DNA from: Rhynchosporium graminicola
Lineage: Eukaryota; Ascomycota; Leotiomycetes; Helotiales; Ploettnerulaceae
Direction of reading: 5' to 3'
DNA length: 64,000 bases
Assembly (NCBI GenBank): GCA_900074885.1
Contig: FJUW01000030.1
Location: 62,001-126,000, forward strand
Shown here in pieces: positions 11,840 to 24,985 of the stretch. Within the stretch, counting starts at the first letter, position 1. Every line of letters starts with the position of its first letter. The notes under the pieces were generated by a model. That model searched no databases and was not told the origin of the DNA. It was given only the letters and a program-made list of their open reading frames with translations. The position numbers and the translations under genes are program-made.

Positions 11840-14344
11840 GGGAGCCAATCACATTAGAAAAAACAATACATACGCAGATAAGAGACCAAATCATACTTTG
11901 ATCATCTCGAGTTGTTTCTAAATTCTATTATTTGTTTGTATACTTGACTCCTATCACATTCTAACAGTCCTCATAAGATAAGAAGCTCACCAAGTACATC
12001 AAGAACCGGCAGTCACTAACTAGACTCTATGTGGTTGGTCATTTCTCAAGGCAGAGCCTCAAATGGTCGGGTATGATGCTTACCTACCATTCATTTCAGG
12101 AGTCCACTCTTTCAATTCGCCTGACTCCGCCAGGATAATACCCTCAGTCATCTCGACTCGTGCAAGACCAAACAACTTGCCAACGCTTGCAGCCGATCAT
12201 GGACATTTTTCTATACACTCATAGTCATATCTTGAACTAGATCTCCAATACAATGTGTCACTTTCTACCTGACGTGTCTGAGAGCGAGCTTGACGAGACA
12301 GCCACCAGTCGCAGCTTTGATCTTCTCGAAGACAAGATAAGAAAATCCAAAAATGCCGATCCCAGGAGCCTATCGGATAAGGAATCTTGAGATGATCAGC
12401 TCATGCGTTAAAGGTTCCAGACAAGACTTACCGCTGCCCTTGGCTCAGCAATAATCCAGTAGGTTCGCCAACGAGCCATGTCGGCGGTCTAAACTCTCGG
12501 GTATCGCCAGCACAACTCCTGCAACTGGTGTCTGACAGACTGCAATGCGATACAACTAAGCTTGAAGCCACGATAAAGAAGGACCTCGAAGGAGCATGCA
12601 AATAGGAGGTACAAAATAAGTTCGTCCCGCGGATTGAGGTATGTTCACCTAAAATTGTGTCAATTCCGGCAGCTATACTAGTTGGGAATCGTCTTTTCTT
12701 GCGGCAAGAATTGCGTAAACTGATGACACGAGGTTCTTGTGGGTTCGTTTAACCCGGTTAGGATATCTGTTAGGATATCTGTTGAGCTTCAAGTATTTAT
12801 TATAATTGCCATATCGTCGATACTGGTAATGTAGGACCGACTGGATTCTCTGCACTCTCCTTCCGTAGCTCGTCGAGGCTCAGTGCGATATATAGACACG
12901 AGGGCATCAGCACAGCGAATAGGTAGCACTGTTCTTACAGTTAGTATTAATCATAACGAATCAGATGTCCTCAGCATCTTTCAGAACTTGGGGAGTATTC
13001 AGAAGTGTCTTTACAAGCTAAGGCGGGAGAAAGCCTGATTTTGCTTTGATAGCCAGTAGCGCAGTCAATATTTTCCCAGGACGTCGTGTACCGTCATAAT
13101 TGGCATAGATTAGGACATTCTTTCATGAGAAGTTACAAGCTGATAGCACTGACGAAGAACATCAGCAAAATCCGCAGCTAGTTGCGCAAAAGTATCCTTT
13201 TTTTGATGCAAAAATAGGAGCCCCAACCGGGAATGCCACACCAATTTGGCGCAGTTCAACCCCAATCTCCACCGCCGACTTTGGATATGTTTCAAGTTTA
13301 TACACTTCTAAGTACTCGGCTCAAACTATAAGTACTGTTATCAATTTTCTCCAGTCCTCCATCTACAAGCTTATTTACCTTTTTCGTCTCGTGGTGTTTA
13401 TGAAGAAGTTATCAGGACATCAGTGCTGTGTTCTCCTCATAATATATATTGCAAATTACATTCCGATAAGATAGGGAATAAATGAAGAATGTGCGGCTCT
13501 GATTAAGGGAACGTTTTCTGGTGTTCGTGTATTCCGATGAATTTTAATTAGACATCCACTGAACACAATAGCAACGTCACGTATTGCATTCAAGAATCAT
13601 AGCATTGTTGAGAGATATCATGCTCTTAGAGGAAATGGGACTAAATCCGACAGGTAGGAGTCTGGCGACGAATTATTAGAATTCATGAGGATGACGACTT
13701 GCCCAAAGTCCCGAATATTGAGGAAAAACTCATGAGACTAAACCGGCTGATGTCGCCCTAGTATTGAAGTAGGGCGATATTCGTCAAAGGATAAACCTCA
13801 AATACACTTTGTCAAGAACATATCGACTGAGCTATGGAAAGGTAAGTTGCAGAAGAGATAGGCTGGAAGGAAGGAAGACGGGTATGATTTTGATAAATAT
13901 TCTTGATAGCGAGAAGATTCATTAGCAATCAGTATTCCTAGCAGATAGGATCAGTCATCACGCCTCACGAAAGAAAGGCCAGACTCTTTCTCCTTGAAAG
14001 AAGACGATCAGATCTGCGAACTTCAAATCGGTTAGCTCACACACTGGATAGGCTAAGCAGTCTTCTTTCACAGCACCATTTTGTCACGGTTCAATTTACT
14101 GTATAATTTTGGAGCTACCACTTCTGTCTGACTCAGCGGTTCATGTTCATAACAATAGAAGGGAAAGATCCTGTGAATGTAACAAGATGAAAATGCAAGC
14201 ACTGAAACATGTTATGATAGGGCCGAGTGTTCATCATTGTCTGATCTGCTTGCTTTCATCTAGATGCTCCTAAGCAGCCCCNCCCCCACCCAAAAGCTTG
14301 TCTATGTGCTTCATCCACCACCATCGACGTTATACTGACATCTT
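11840..14344. other. intergenic, possibly decayed coding text
   Basis: No intact gene. Between about 12.25 and 12.9 kb the plus strand has protein-like fragments: a 45-codon ATG frame from 12253 rich in acidic and basic residues, then KLEATIKKDLEGACK followed by a stop. These could be an old gene remnant, but I cannot name the family. A single undetermined base lies at 14282. The rest shows nothing. Confidence 0.35.
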
Positions 14345-14812
14345 CTAAAAAGATATGATATCCCCGTTGAAGTTAACATCATCACCCCAATGAATAACAG
14401 GTTTGAGGTGAAGATTCATCTTCAAAACACGGTTCTCCACGTAGAATCGGACGCTGCCGTTGTACACGGCAAGGACTATTTGGATTTGGATGCCACTGGA
14501 GAACCCAGCCTTGTAGCCATCGCCAATCTGAACCCCCAGGACCGATGGCCATACTGCAATCTCCTTGTCGTCTGGATCAACGTAGCCATGAACCTATTTT
14601 TACAGATATAATAAGCATATATATTCCCATCATCACTGCGATGGTGGAAAGGCACTTGCAGTGAATATCTTCTTGACTTTGAATTCGAATTCTTTGCGGT
14701 TGGCGCTGTTCAATCCTACTGGCTTCTCGTCCTCGAGCTGTCTCACTACATACTGGCCCTCGGTGATCTGAGTGACCTCGAAGTTGATCGTAGTAGAGAC
14801 TTTCTGGGCCAT
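14345..14812 (-). CDS. unidentified 133-residue protein, two exons
   Basis: Exon 1 (14660-14812) starts MAQKVSTTINFEVTQ and ends in phase 0. Exon 2 (14345-14593) begins VHGYVDPDDKE and ends NFNGDIISF with a TAG stop. The intron, 14594-14659, uses a perfect GCAAGT donor and AAATAG acceptor. No GT donor in the region preserves the frame. Across the join the protein has alternating hydrophobic residues (FEVTQITEGQYVVRQL, FEFKVKKIFT, IQIQIVLAVYNGSVRFYVE), suggesting an all-beta fold. There is no signal peptide or membrane segment, so it is probably cytosolic. It has one Pro-Asp-Asp-rich turn and no obvious catalytic motif. I do not recognise the family. That the frame stays open across the join supports it being real. 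Confidence 0.6.
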
Positions 14813-16480
14813 GATTAGAAGTGGGCTTGTAGTTGTGGCTGTGGTTGTGGTCGTGATTTTGTTGGTTTGTGGTTTTTACGATACGGAGGTACTCGATACA
14901 GACTTTATTTGGATTTTTGGAGCGCAGTGATATGAAGCTTATATATTTCACGTTCGATCACGCAAAACCACACGTGAAGGATTGTAGATGGGTCACGTAT
15001 TGGTTAGGAACCCGACATGCATGAAAAGCATATTGCTAAGAGCGAAAAAAACATTTACGAAATCCAAACAAACACGCCTAGAATTTCTCAACAATTCGTG
15101 TCTGCTCATGGCTCAGCTGAATGTAGGCTATCTTCGGCGCTTAGCTGATTACTGGCCAGGCTGTTGTAGATGCAGGTGTTCTGAATCGGGACATGAGTTC
15201 CAAAAAAATAAAGTAGAGGGGCGTCAAGCGGTCAAGAGATATCTTTCAGAAATTGAGGCGGTGAACACGAATTCCAAGCTTTATAATTAACCTGAAAATG
15301 GCGATTTCATCTGATGAAGTTGTGCTCGGCTGCTACGGGTAGACCCGATAGGGCGCAGGTTTGTTTTGACAGTTCTTGAACTTGATAGCCGCACTAGCGA
15401 GCAATAATTTGTCCGTGTTAAAACAATTGTTTGCAACTGAAAGCTCAGCTCAGCTCAGCTCAGCAATGAACATACTAATGCACGAGTAACGATTTTGTTT
15501 CTTTCTCGCAGCAGATCCCGCACCCATTGCATAAAATTTTGTTTTGGCGGGTCTTGAACTGGGTTACTGCACTGTTGAACACCGAGATAGTATATCTAAT
15601 GACTATGAATACCAAATCATCGCAAAGTTCAGCTCACCCAATATCAAGCTAATCCATGTATCACAGACGCTACTTCGTGCCACCATAAAGTTACTCTTTC
15701 AAAGCATGGTCTCCTTGGGATGGAACCCATTGCTTTCTTCCGGGTGGCTATTGCTGACGCACTTCTAGTCTTTGAAGATACGAGAAACACGCTACCAGCC
15801 GGGTTTTCAACATGGATATAGATGACGATCCAGTCGCGCGAACAAGAGGATGGGATCCATGCCACCCTTTATACACGCTCGATGTCGATAGAAAGCTAGC
15901 TTGATTATTCTTTGAACTCCATCGAGTTTGTTCCATTGCTAGACATATCAGCAGGTGCCCTATCAGCTACCTGAATTTTGAGAGTATTGTACCTCGAATG
16001 ATATAAGCCTCATACTAAGATCCATACTTTGAGCAGACTGAAACGAAAACTGTTTATTGCGTCTTTACTCTGTTAAAATCCAAATTTTTACCCCAAGAAG
16101 CGATGATAATTGTGCTCAACAAGGAAGCAAACCACATACCACATTATATCTCCAAGCACAGCACCAAGCCAGGTTGCCCCATCAGCGGATACCACAATGT
16201 TCCGAGTCAATAGGCAGGTGGTTGATTTTCAAGAGGACTGCACCAACGACGCAAGAAAACAGATTGCAGTATATTAGCTATACGGAAGGTTCTCACCACG
16301 GTCGAGTAGAATGAACTGCACCAACCCTTGGGTACGAATGATTTGGGCGACGACAACTTTCTTCATCACTGTCCGCGTCTAGATGCTAGTCCCATTCGTG
16401 CTGCTGAACCATTCGTACAGCAGGTCCATGTTTACTCAAACATGTGCAAAATACCCGGAGCGTTGGTATCTTTAAGGCAG
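14813..16480. other. intergenic with short repeats
   Basis: No supported gene. A (GCTCA)n run lies at about 15444-15466. Two similar AT/GT-rich phrases around 15360 and 15540 (a TTGTTTTGRC...TCTTGAACT pattern) look like an old imperfect duplication. The 100-codon plus-strand frame at 14988-15290 has no recognisable motif. Confidence 0.4.
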
Positions 16481-16494
16481 CACGAACCATCCAC

Positions 16495-17175
16495 CACAGT
16501 CACGAGTAATAACAACCGTATAATAACCAGCAACCTCATTGTAGCCAGCAGCCGTGCATCAGCTTCAGCTCCCGAGTGCTATACGCTGGATATTCTGACG
16601 CATGAAAAAGTTAAGAACCAGGGACTCGAAGAACTCAGGGAGCGCAACCGCAACAGACATGCCGGGTGCGAGGTCGAGGTCATTGTCAGGCACAAGTCAA
16701 ACCACACCACTGGTCGCGGGCTGTGCCGCAGTTCTTCGGGAGGTAATCCGGGCCAGTGCCTTATTCAGGCCCTAGTGTTCCACTAAAAGTCTTCATTATG
16801 ATTAGAGCAGACGAGATTCCTATAATTCCCCAGAATGCCTAAGGTCACGGTCGAGTCAATTTGCAAAACTCTCTTGCGATGCTCGAGAGTCCTCCCCATC
16901 TTGCAAAAATCGATTCCTGCCTCTGTCAGTTATGAGAGGGATATTGATTGGTAGTAGTCTGAAACAAGACGAGGTGTATGAGTTCTGATTTATACTTGGG
17001 ACAAACATTGCGACACATACTCATCTCACAATCACCATGGTGTACAACGAGATTGGTAACAACGAAGTCCAGAATCACCTCAGCTTGCTGGCGACTAATA
17101 TTGGCACGGAAGAATTCATGCCCGGAAATTACACGTCCTTTACAGATCTCGATCTCCAGAACCATATCGACGAGT
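16495..17175 (+). pseudogene. subtilisin-like (S8) serine peptidase, broken
   Basis: Three blocks of a fungal S8 peptidase lie in family order but in different frames. At about 16665-16765 comes the catalytic-serine block, RSLSGTSQTTPLVAGC, then AAVLRE; the active Ser codon is 16695-16697. At about 16828-16890 comes GHGRVNLQNSLAML, the block that normally follows it, in a shifted frame and preceded by an in-frame TAA. At about 17050-17170 comes NEVQNHLSLLATNIG, resembling the C-terminal LQNDL(D/S)L region. Upstream (16495-16600) there is weaker S8-like text ending SSRASASAP. The Asp and His catalytic blocks were not found. Stops and frameshifts between the blocks cannot be removed by plausible introns, so I call it a pseudogene. 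Confidence 0.7.
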
Positions 17176-17179
17176 CATC

Positions 17180-19504
17180 ATTAACTATATTTCCAATTAT
17201 AGTCCACATATTGGAGTTCCTGCACAAAAGATCCTCACCCAGTACGATTAAAACTCAGTACTTGCTTGATTTTCCCTGCTTTCACAGCTTCTTTCACATG
17301 GAGACAAAATGAGATCCAATAGTTTCCAGATGAACGCTTCGCGTATATCTTCACATCCTAGATCCTAATTCCTACCTCCTGCCAATGAACAGCCGTATGT
17401 CGTGACTGGCAATTTCATTACAGCTAGCTGCCTTCGGTGTCTGTGCTTTCCTCCCAGTCTTGAGCATCAGGTATTTCCATCTAAGGGATTTGAAGCGGCA
17501 AAAAGAAGCTAGTAGTATGAGCAAGTGGAGAAAAGGCTCGCAGGAAAGTGACGTGACCTGAAACTAGGGGGTGTTGTTTCAAGTCGGTCTCCAAAAGGAG
17601 GCATGTAGTGCGGACGCTGGAAAATAATTGCCTTTGGCTGTCCGACAAGTGGAATTCTTCACGTCTGTGTTTATCTAGAAACTTGTCAATTCTTAGTAAC
17701 CAAGCCAATGCTGGGACCAGATTTCTCTATTAAAATAATTGCAATATTCCTTTACTGAGCGCCCTAAAGCTTTTTGCCAACGAAAGTATTATTTACGCAG
17801 CATTTTCTCCTTTCCCGCAATCGAGGTTGATACTGGCCAATGTTGCCCATACCTTTTTTTTTTCCAGACTTATCGTCCACAATATCAAAGAAATCTTCCG
17901 CCGCCCTTCCTCCCCGAGTAATAAAACGACTTATATATATCGCTTCTCTGTCTCTTTCTCTTTCTCTTTCTCTTTCTCTTTCTCTTTCTCTTTCTCTTTC
18001 TCTTTCTCTTTCTCTTTCTCTTTCTCTTTCTCTTTCTCTTTCTCTTCAACTTCGCTTCAACTTCGGCTATCGCCCCTTGATCCCCAGTTGATAATCTACA
18101 TCTACATCTCGACCCTCGACTCCGGACCCTCATTCAGCTCCTCAAGCTTGTTATAATTCACTTTTCCTCTTTAGTTCATCCACTCTTCTCGCGGGAATAA
18201 TTTAGATTTGCAACCAGACTCCCACACAGATATCCATTCCCTCCACTTTACTTCATCCAGGAAGCTCGCCGATATAGTATCAGCACATCAGCTGCACCAG
18301 CTCTTAAGCTGCAGGAACTCATAAAACTGTTGGCGGAGATCTCGGATGGAAACCACAAGACGCAGCAAAGCTCTGGCACAATACGGCCACTCACCGACCT
18401 GACCTATTCCAATCCACACAACGGCGAATGTAGCAACTTACCCTCCAAACCAAAACCCTTCAAATTGGAACAGCTTGCTTTCAACTCAGAACGAACTGTC
18501 CAAGCCCCAGCACGCTGGACCTGATCTGAAGAAAATACCAAGGATTTCAGATTAGAACCCGGCCTCGCACGCGTGAAGCAGGGACATATCAGCTGCGGTG
18601 CCATCAGAGTCGCATTAGTCTATGCACTCGCCAAGTCGCTTAACACTAGCAAATAAAGAGGCTGGATCCTCTGAATAGGACTTTGAAGTTAGAGAAATTC
18701 GTCTCGGACGATATCAAGTCACTGACGCCGTAAAGTCACTGAATGAATACACGACTATGAAGTGATACCCTAGTAATATCCTGTGATATTTTCGCGACTT
18801 GTCCTCCGATCTGGATGGAGGATAATTCGTAGAACAATACTGTAAATCTAGTTCCAGCCCGAAAACGCAACCCTGGTGGCAGCGTAGCGGATAAAAGGAT
18901 CCCTTCCTTTCTTACTTTCCCAATCTGTTTTCTCTTGTTGCCTAGACCTAGCGAATGAACCAAGTACAGATACCCGCACGCTTCAACTTACTACGACTAC
19001 GTAGAAGCCGCTGGAGATAGAAGAAAAGAAATAAGTTAGTCACCAACTGATTCAGATCAGAGCCCGGCCTTTCGAGCGTCGAGGACAACTATTGAAGTAT
19101 TCTTTCGTACTAGTCTCTTCTCTATCATCTCCTTTTCATCTAGAACACACTCACTCACTATCTCAGCGAGGGGATTCCTATTTCTAGCAAATGACACATA
19201 CGATATGGCAGTACAGTAAAGAATTGAATGTGTCTGTGATGAAAGGTAAAGTAATGCAAGCACAAGCACTAACACTAAAACATGGCACGCAATGCTCGCG
19301 ACCGATCGATCGAATAGAATAAGCAGCAAGTAACTGCAGTGCTAAGTTAATAGCAATCATAATAAGACTTCAGCCGCCCAATAAACCACTGATCTAGTCG
19401 ATCAGGCTCCATCATTATCTGCATAATCTGTTTCATTCCAGAGCAAGAAAGTTTCCGCTCCCATTAGCCCAAAACTCCGTTCTCCCATTCTTCTCATCCA
19501 TTAT
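17180..19504. other. intergenic with hexanucleotide repeat
   Basis: No supported gene. Frames crossing 17.8-18.15 kb are only translations of the TTTCTC repeat. A 64-codon frame at 18330-18524 has no recognisable domain. 19.0-19.5 kb is probably the 3' flank of the Ca2+/H+ exchanger gene. Confidence 0.45.
17950..18046. repeat. (TTTCTC)n microsatellite
   Basis: About 16 near-perfect copies of a TTTCTC hexamer, all pyrimidine on the plus strand. Confidence 0.95.
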
Positions 19505-22500
19505 TTAGAATCCCACCAACCCCGCCAAACTTCTACCAACAACATCCGCCCCTCCAAGACTACTCTCCTGGTCCGCATTCGGATAAAAGAACGCGGCGAC
19601 AGCGATAATAACATACGCTGCGCAAAGTAGGGCACCTTCCAGGTAATTACTCCTTCCATCCAGAACCAGGAAATTAACGATGAAAGCTGAGACGAATAGA
19701 GAGACGGTTTCGAAGAGAGTGAAGTAGAGGGACATGCTTTTGTCCATTGCCCAGCCGAGGAGTACGACGAAAGGTGTCACGAAGAGTGCTGTTTGATCAT
19801 TAGCCGGTGTTGATTTGAGTTTCAGTTGTGGAAAGGTAAGGGCTAGAAATGCAGGAAGAGGGGACGTACCGATTTGAATACTTGATCCCACAGCAACTCC
19901 AATAGCCAAATCCATCTTATTCTTACTGGCCTATACGCAATGGGAATTAGCAAATGTTAGAGATGCCTAGTTAGAAATCGTGGGGAAGGTATTAAAAATG
20001 GCTCAAAAGATTCTTGAGACATCGGAATAAAGAAGTTGAAGTTGAGTGCTGGAAAGTACGGATGCTTTCCTCGATATTACTACCGTTAGAGAACTTACGC
20101 AGTGAACTGAAGTTACGTGCTCGGCAGCATTACCGACGATAGGCAAGATGATGAGACCAATAAAGGCTTCGCTGACACCAGAGTTACTGGCCACGACATC
20201 ATTGATAGCGTCAACCATGAACTCGGCACAAAGCGCGACGAGACCAGTCGATACAAGCAAAAGCACCACAGCAGTCGTACGCGAGATGTTCTCCTCGTCC
20301 TCATCAGCCTTGTCATTTTTGGCAGATATGGCGAGACTGCTGACACGACTCGGCGTGACGCGAGTCGAAGGAGTTGCCGCGCCACCAGTAATGCTCTGAC
20401 TGAGACGATCTGGCAGAGAATTGGTGCGACGAATACCGTATCGAACTCGTGGGATGGGACCAGAAGGTGCGGGGGTTTGCGATGATGGTTGCGTGAAGAC
20501 GTTCTGGGAAAAAGTCTTTGGGATTTGAGGACGGATACTGGAGATATTGCGGAGATTGAACGGTCGTTTTTGAGTTCGTGACAAGGCGGTCTGCTCAACT
20601 TGACGTTCTTCCTCGGGTGCGACTGCAAAATCTACACGACGTGGTGCATCGGCATCAGCAGCCTTCTCGTTTGGTTCAATGTCTTCGGTGACCGTGTCAT
20701 CGCCATTTCGGCGGGCAGATTTGCGGGCTTTCTTTTCCTGGCGTTTTCGTTCTTTCTTAAATCCCTTCTTCGGTCGAGGAATGACGGAGTTCTTTCGGCT
20801 GCCTCGATTCTGATCTTCATCGTCACCCTCATCACCAAAATCGATAGCACCAAAGCGATGCTTATCAATGACGTTATCAGTATTTGCGTGAGAGACCGAA
20901 CCAGCGCCAAAGGATGGTGTCCGACTCGGTTCGATCTTATCGCTGGTTTCCTTGGATCCAAAACTAGACTTGCGACGACGTTTGCCACCTCGCATAACTC
21001 TTTTGAATCGTTTGGCGGTGGTGTTTGACCCGCTTGAGTGTTCTGAGTCGGAGCTTGAAGATGAAGAGGAGTCGTCCGTTGATGTTTCCATCCATTGAGC
21101 GACAGGGCCGGGAGCTAGTTCTTCGTCGATGATGTGCTGCGGTGTACTCTCATACATATACGCATGTGATTTCAACTGGAAGAGCAAGTACAGGACGTAG
21201 ACGAAGAGCAGGATCTAGATAATTAGGTCTAAATAATTGTCGAGGAGCAGAGAACATACCACACTTGTACCACGACTGACTTTCAAAACTGCAGAGTTGG
21301 CCTTGGCAGTTGCCGTGGCGGCAAAGGATGCGTGGAACGCGGTCTGGAGAGTTAGTAAGTGATGTAGAAGACAAAGGGAAAGAAGATATCATACCGGGAG
21401 CAGCAAACTCATGACACTCAAACTGAGAAGACAAGCACTCATCTGAGTGACAGTACTGTTGTAAATCTAGAGAGTCAGCAAAAGCATACCAACGGTGATG
21501 GTGCATCACATACTTGCTCACGGAAACGTAGTCCGCCAACTAAGAAACACATTCCTAGAATCAAGAGCAAGTTTGCAAGAATGGAACCGAGGAGGGAGGC
21601 TTGGACGATACGGATTTCATTCTGAGAAGTTAGCACCATATCAACATAACGTGGTCGGGCAGCCCAACCTTTACGAGAGCAATACTGTGAGCAGGGAAAA
21701 TAAATGTGAGCACGGGCCTTCAATCACAAACAAGCAGAGCAGGAACAAAAGAAAGGGCGGGATGATATGGGACTCGATTGATATGATAATGCCTTTAAGA
21801 GGGCTTCTCTCTCTTTCTTATCTTGATCTCTTGTGAGGTAAACATACATGCTGAGGAAGTTAGCATGATTCAATCGCTCATCCAGGTGTAAGAGGGCGTA
21901 CAAGATAATAAGCTCAACCGCATTACCAAAAGTAACGTTCATTAGTGCACCTATGGTATCTCCCATTCTCTTTGCCACACTTTCGGTAGCATGACTGAGC
22001 AGACCTGCAAGAGGTACGATAGCAACAGCATTCATTCCGAAGACAACTCCCGGGTTGAGTTTGGCAGCCTTTGCGGCGATACCGATGGGAACAAAGACCA
22101 GCAATATATTGATATAACTGGACAAAAGGATAGTTTTGGCCGTCAGCCAAAATCGCGCAGCAACGTTTTTCTTGTCGGGCTTCTCATTATTCACGATATT
22201 CCTCTCCCCATCAACTTCAGGAGGTGGAACTGGTGGTGGAATATCCGACGTGGTATCGGTATCGTTTGCAGCATCGTTGACTGTCGGCTTCGAAGACTGG
22301 CGCGCGAGGCCGTTGACGTCTGTGGATGGGAAGGGAGGAATGTTGGTTGAATCATTTCGAAGACTGGAGGGAGTTCGAGTTGCTTGGAGAGAGGCGGAAG
22401 GGTTGCTTATAGGGAGAGTCTGTTGGCTCGGTGCGGTGAGTGAGGAGCTGCCATGCGCTTTGGATCGTGCCCAAGAGCGAATGCGATCTGTAGATGAATT

Positions 22501-22530
22501 AGAATTGGAGTTCCGAGAGTTCTTCTTCAT
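19505..22530 (-). CDS. cax: Ca2+/H+ exchanger (CAX/VCX1 family)
   Basis: Members of this family move Ca2+ into the vacuole in exchange for protons. Eight exons (21902-22530, 21669-21684, 21514-21621, 21395-21466, 21260-21343, 20099-21214, 19870-19930, 19505-19788) join in phase to 789 residues. The second exon is only 16 nt, and it restores ELIIFIALVKNEIRIVQASLL. Both alpha-repeat signatures are present: GNAVELI in the first half and GNAAEHVTS (residues 664-672) in the second. A Ser/Pro-rich cytosolic N-terminus of about 125 residues precedes the first span. Between the two halves lies an unusually long charged loop, about residues 318-612, with a Ser/Asp run (DSSSSSSSDSEHSSGS), basic clusters and many possible phospho-sites. 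Yeast VCX1 is about 410 residues, so the N-terminus and loop account for the extra size. Acidic poly-Ser followed by Lys/Arg-rich text suggests regulation (inference). Confidence 0.95.
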
Positions 22531-24985
22531 CGATGTAGAGTGTGATTAAAAGGCGGGAGTAGGAGGGGATGTGGTCTTGGTGATCGTGATCGTGATGTTC
22601 GTGGTGGTGATGATCGAGGAATGTTCGTGAGGGAGAACTGTGGTGTTGATGGATTGCCGCGGAGGGGTACAAGGGAGGCTGCTAGGCGGGCGAGGCGAGG
22701 CGAGCCGACGTTCAAATAGAAAGAGGTGGTGGGCCTGTTCGGTTCGCCTGTTGAGGGGTGGGGGTGGGGGTGGGAGTGGGGTGATCCACAACTGACAAAC
22801 AAGCAAAGCATCTCATGCAGGGAGGGGAGGCGATAAGGTATGAGAATGAGATGAGATGAGCCAAGATGCCGATAATAGTCGAGATTCCGAGGATGCGAGT
22901 TGCGTTATTGATTCGATAGATAGAAGGTTCCTGTCGTACCGTATCGAAAATGTTGATGATAGTTAATATAGTCGATATCGCCATCGGCTCATGCGTTGCA
23001 CGTGTGGTACGCAATAGTGCCCCTTTCCAGGATCTCTCAGACCCAGGGGTACAGTAGGAACGAGGGGTCCGAAGAACAGCTGCATGCAGTCGGATTTGGC
23101 TGGGCATCGAAGCCTCATTTGCTTGTGAAAGCTTATGATTTCTTGGAATTCTTGGTCAGATACGTCGATCTATCTGACATCGACCGCCATAGAAAATCAT
23201 ACGGAGCATCCGCAACTCTATGCAAGCTTGGGCCATTGATTCCAAGGGATCGGATGCAGTTGCGCTCAATTTTGATCGTCCAGGTCCAGGTCCAGGTCCA
23301 GGGAGTGAGTCAAAAAGACATGAATAGCACAGGATAGTGCAGGTTCAAAGGAATCAAAGGAAAGAAAGGAAAGGAAAGGAAAGCAAAGGACTCACGCATT
23401 TCTCCACTCGAATCTGTCGGTTTATTGTAGGTAAGTCTTTGGTGCAGAGAGGAGAGGAGAAGAGAAGAGAAGTGAAGAAAAGAGTTATGAAGGTATGATT
23501 GAAAAGAAGAATGAGATATTATGATATGGCTGACGGCGGCTAGGGCAGTATTCAAGCTGCAAAGTGATCTTCAATTTTGACGGCAGTTGATAGTGTGTGA
23601 TGTCTAGATAGTATGCGGGAATTTGGAAGAGCACGCGAGCGTTTCACAGAGGCCCAGTCCCAGCCATTTTAAGGAGAAAGTCGTCCTTGAGCACCCACCC
23701 ATAACTCGGAATTTGATAGATGACAGAAGCAGCAGTTATGCTTCATATGGATAAATTTTGTCCCTCCGTCTTACTTGTATATGAATTTTCGCGGAATTAT
23801 CATATCACACCTATTGACAAATTTCTCATTTCTTTTATTCATCTTTCGTTACTGACTGTATCTAGTCTCCTCGCGATAGTCTCCTTTCTTATCTCAAATC
23901 ATGCTTCTAGTTCCCACCTAGGGACGGACCAGTTCCGAGCCCGGCAATCCCATCCCTGTCAGATCGCCATCCATCCTGTGGCTGATACTGTGGCGGAGTT
24001 CCTGCATATAGTACTAGCCCAAATAAGTCCGGAATTCTCGTGCGTGCACATGTCGAATGTTCTCTTTAAGACAAGGATTCTAGACTAATCAGATCCCATA
24101 TCATCATCTTTATCTTCATCACTTTCTGGTCACAGCAAGTTTGAGGTGCACAGACGTAGAACCCGAAATCATTTAGACATGGACGAAGTAACACTCTCTT
24201 TAGATACAGTACAACGCACAGCCACATCTACACCGCCTCAACCCGTCATCGCTGCGCGCGAGTCATTCGGCTCTCATCCGATGTTCTTCCCCAAATCGGT
24301 CGGTGGGTCGTCGGACTATGCCCAAGGTAACTTGGTATAAAACCAAATCCCTAAAGTGTCAACTAGATCCACGCTTGTAAAGATTTTGTTGCACGTCGTA
24401 GGGTATTACCAGGCTTTCCGTGTCCGAGACGTCTTCCCTGCGCCGTCGTCCTTTCTCCTTGTGTGGGATGGATATGAGCAAAGTACTTCAATAGATTAGA
24501 CAGGAATAGCTAGTTGTAGCTGGCTACTCTTCGTGAAGTAACGGAAGGATTCAAGATGAGAGATATTTCTAGATCGCGACTATCTATAATAACTAGGATT
24601 GCTGTATATTAAAACTCCTATGTCCAAGTCATTATTCAAGATCCTTTGCGTGGTAGACTTCGTGACTTCGACAGGAAGGACTTCCGTATCTATATCAGTC
24701 AAGCCACACATTCGTGACATTCCACTACTATGTGAAAAGCTCGCCGAGCCAAGAAATTTTCCCGTCCAATTTCTGTCTTCTTTACCATCGACCTCTTAGA
24801 TATGTTTTGTTCTGCCGTTTTAAACGTACATTTACTGCTCCTCAACCATCGAGCCACTTAACAGAACCTATCACAACTTGTAAAAAACTACTCCTGTTTA
24901 AGCATACATACTATACTCTCTGCCTAGATGCTTTCTGTAATTATAAAAACTCCAATATACTCCCCCTTTTCAAAAGACATTCCTC

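Noticed and set aside
14988..15290. 100-codon plus-strand frame
   Set aside because: No domain, signal or intron support, and codon content unlike the confident genes.
15535..15580. tRNA-like GGTTCAAGACCCGC phrase on the minus strand
   Set aside because: No cloverleaf could be drawn around it; a similar phrase nearby suggests an imperfect repeat.
17827..18156. Frames rich in Ser-Phe, Ser-Leu or Lys-Arg
   Set aside because: They translate the TTTCTC microsatellite; no sequence outside it supports a protein.
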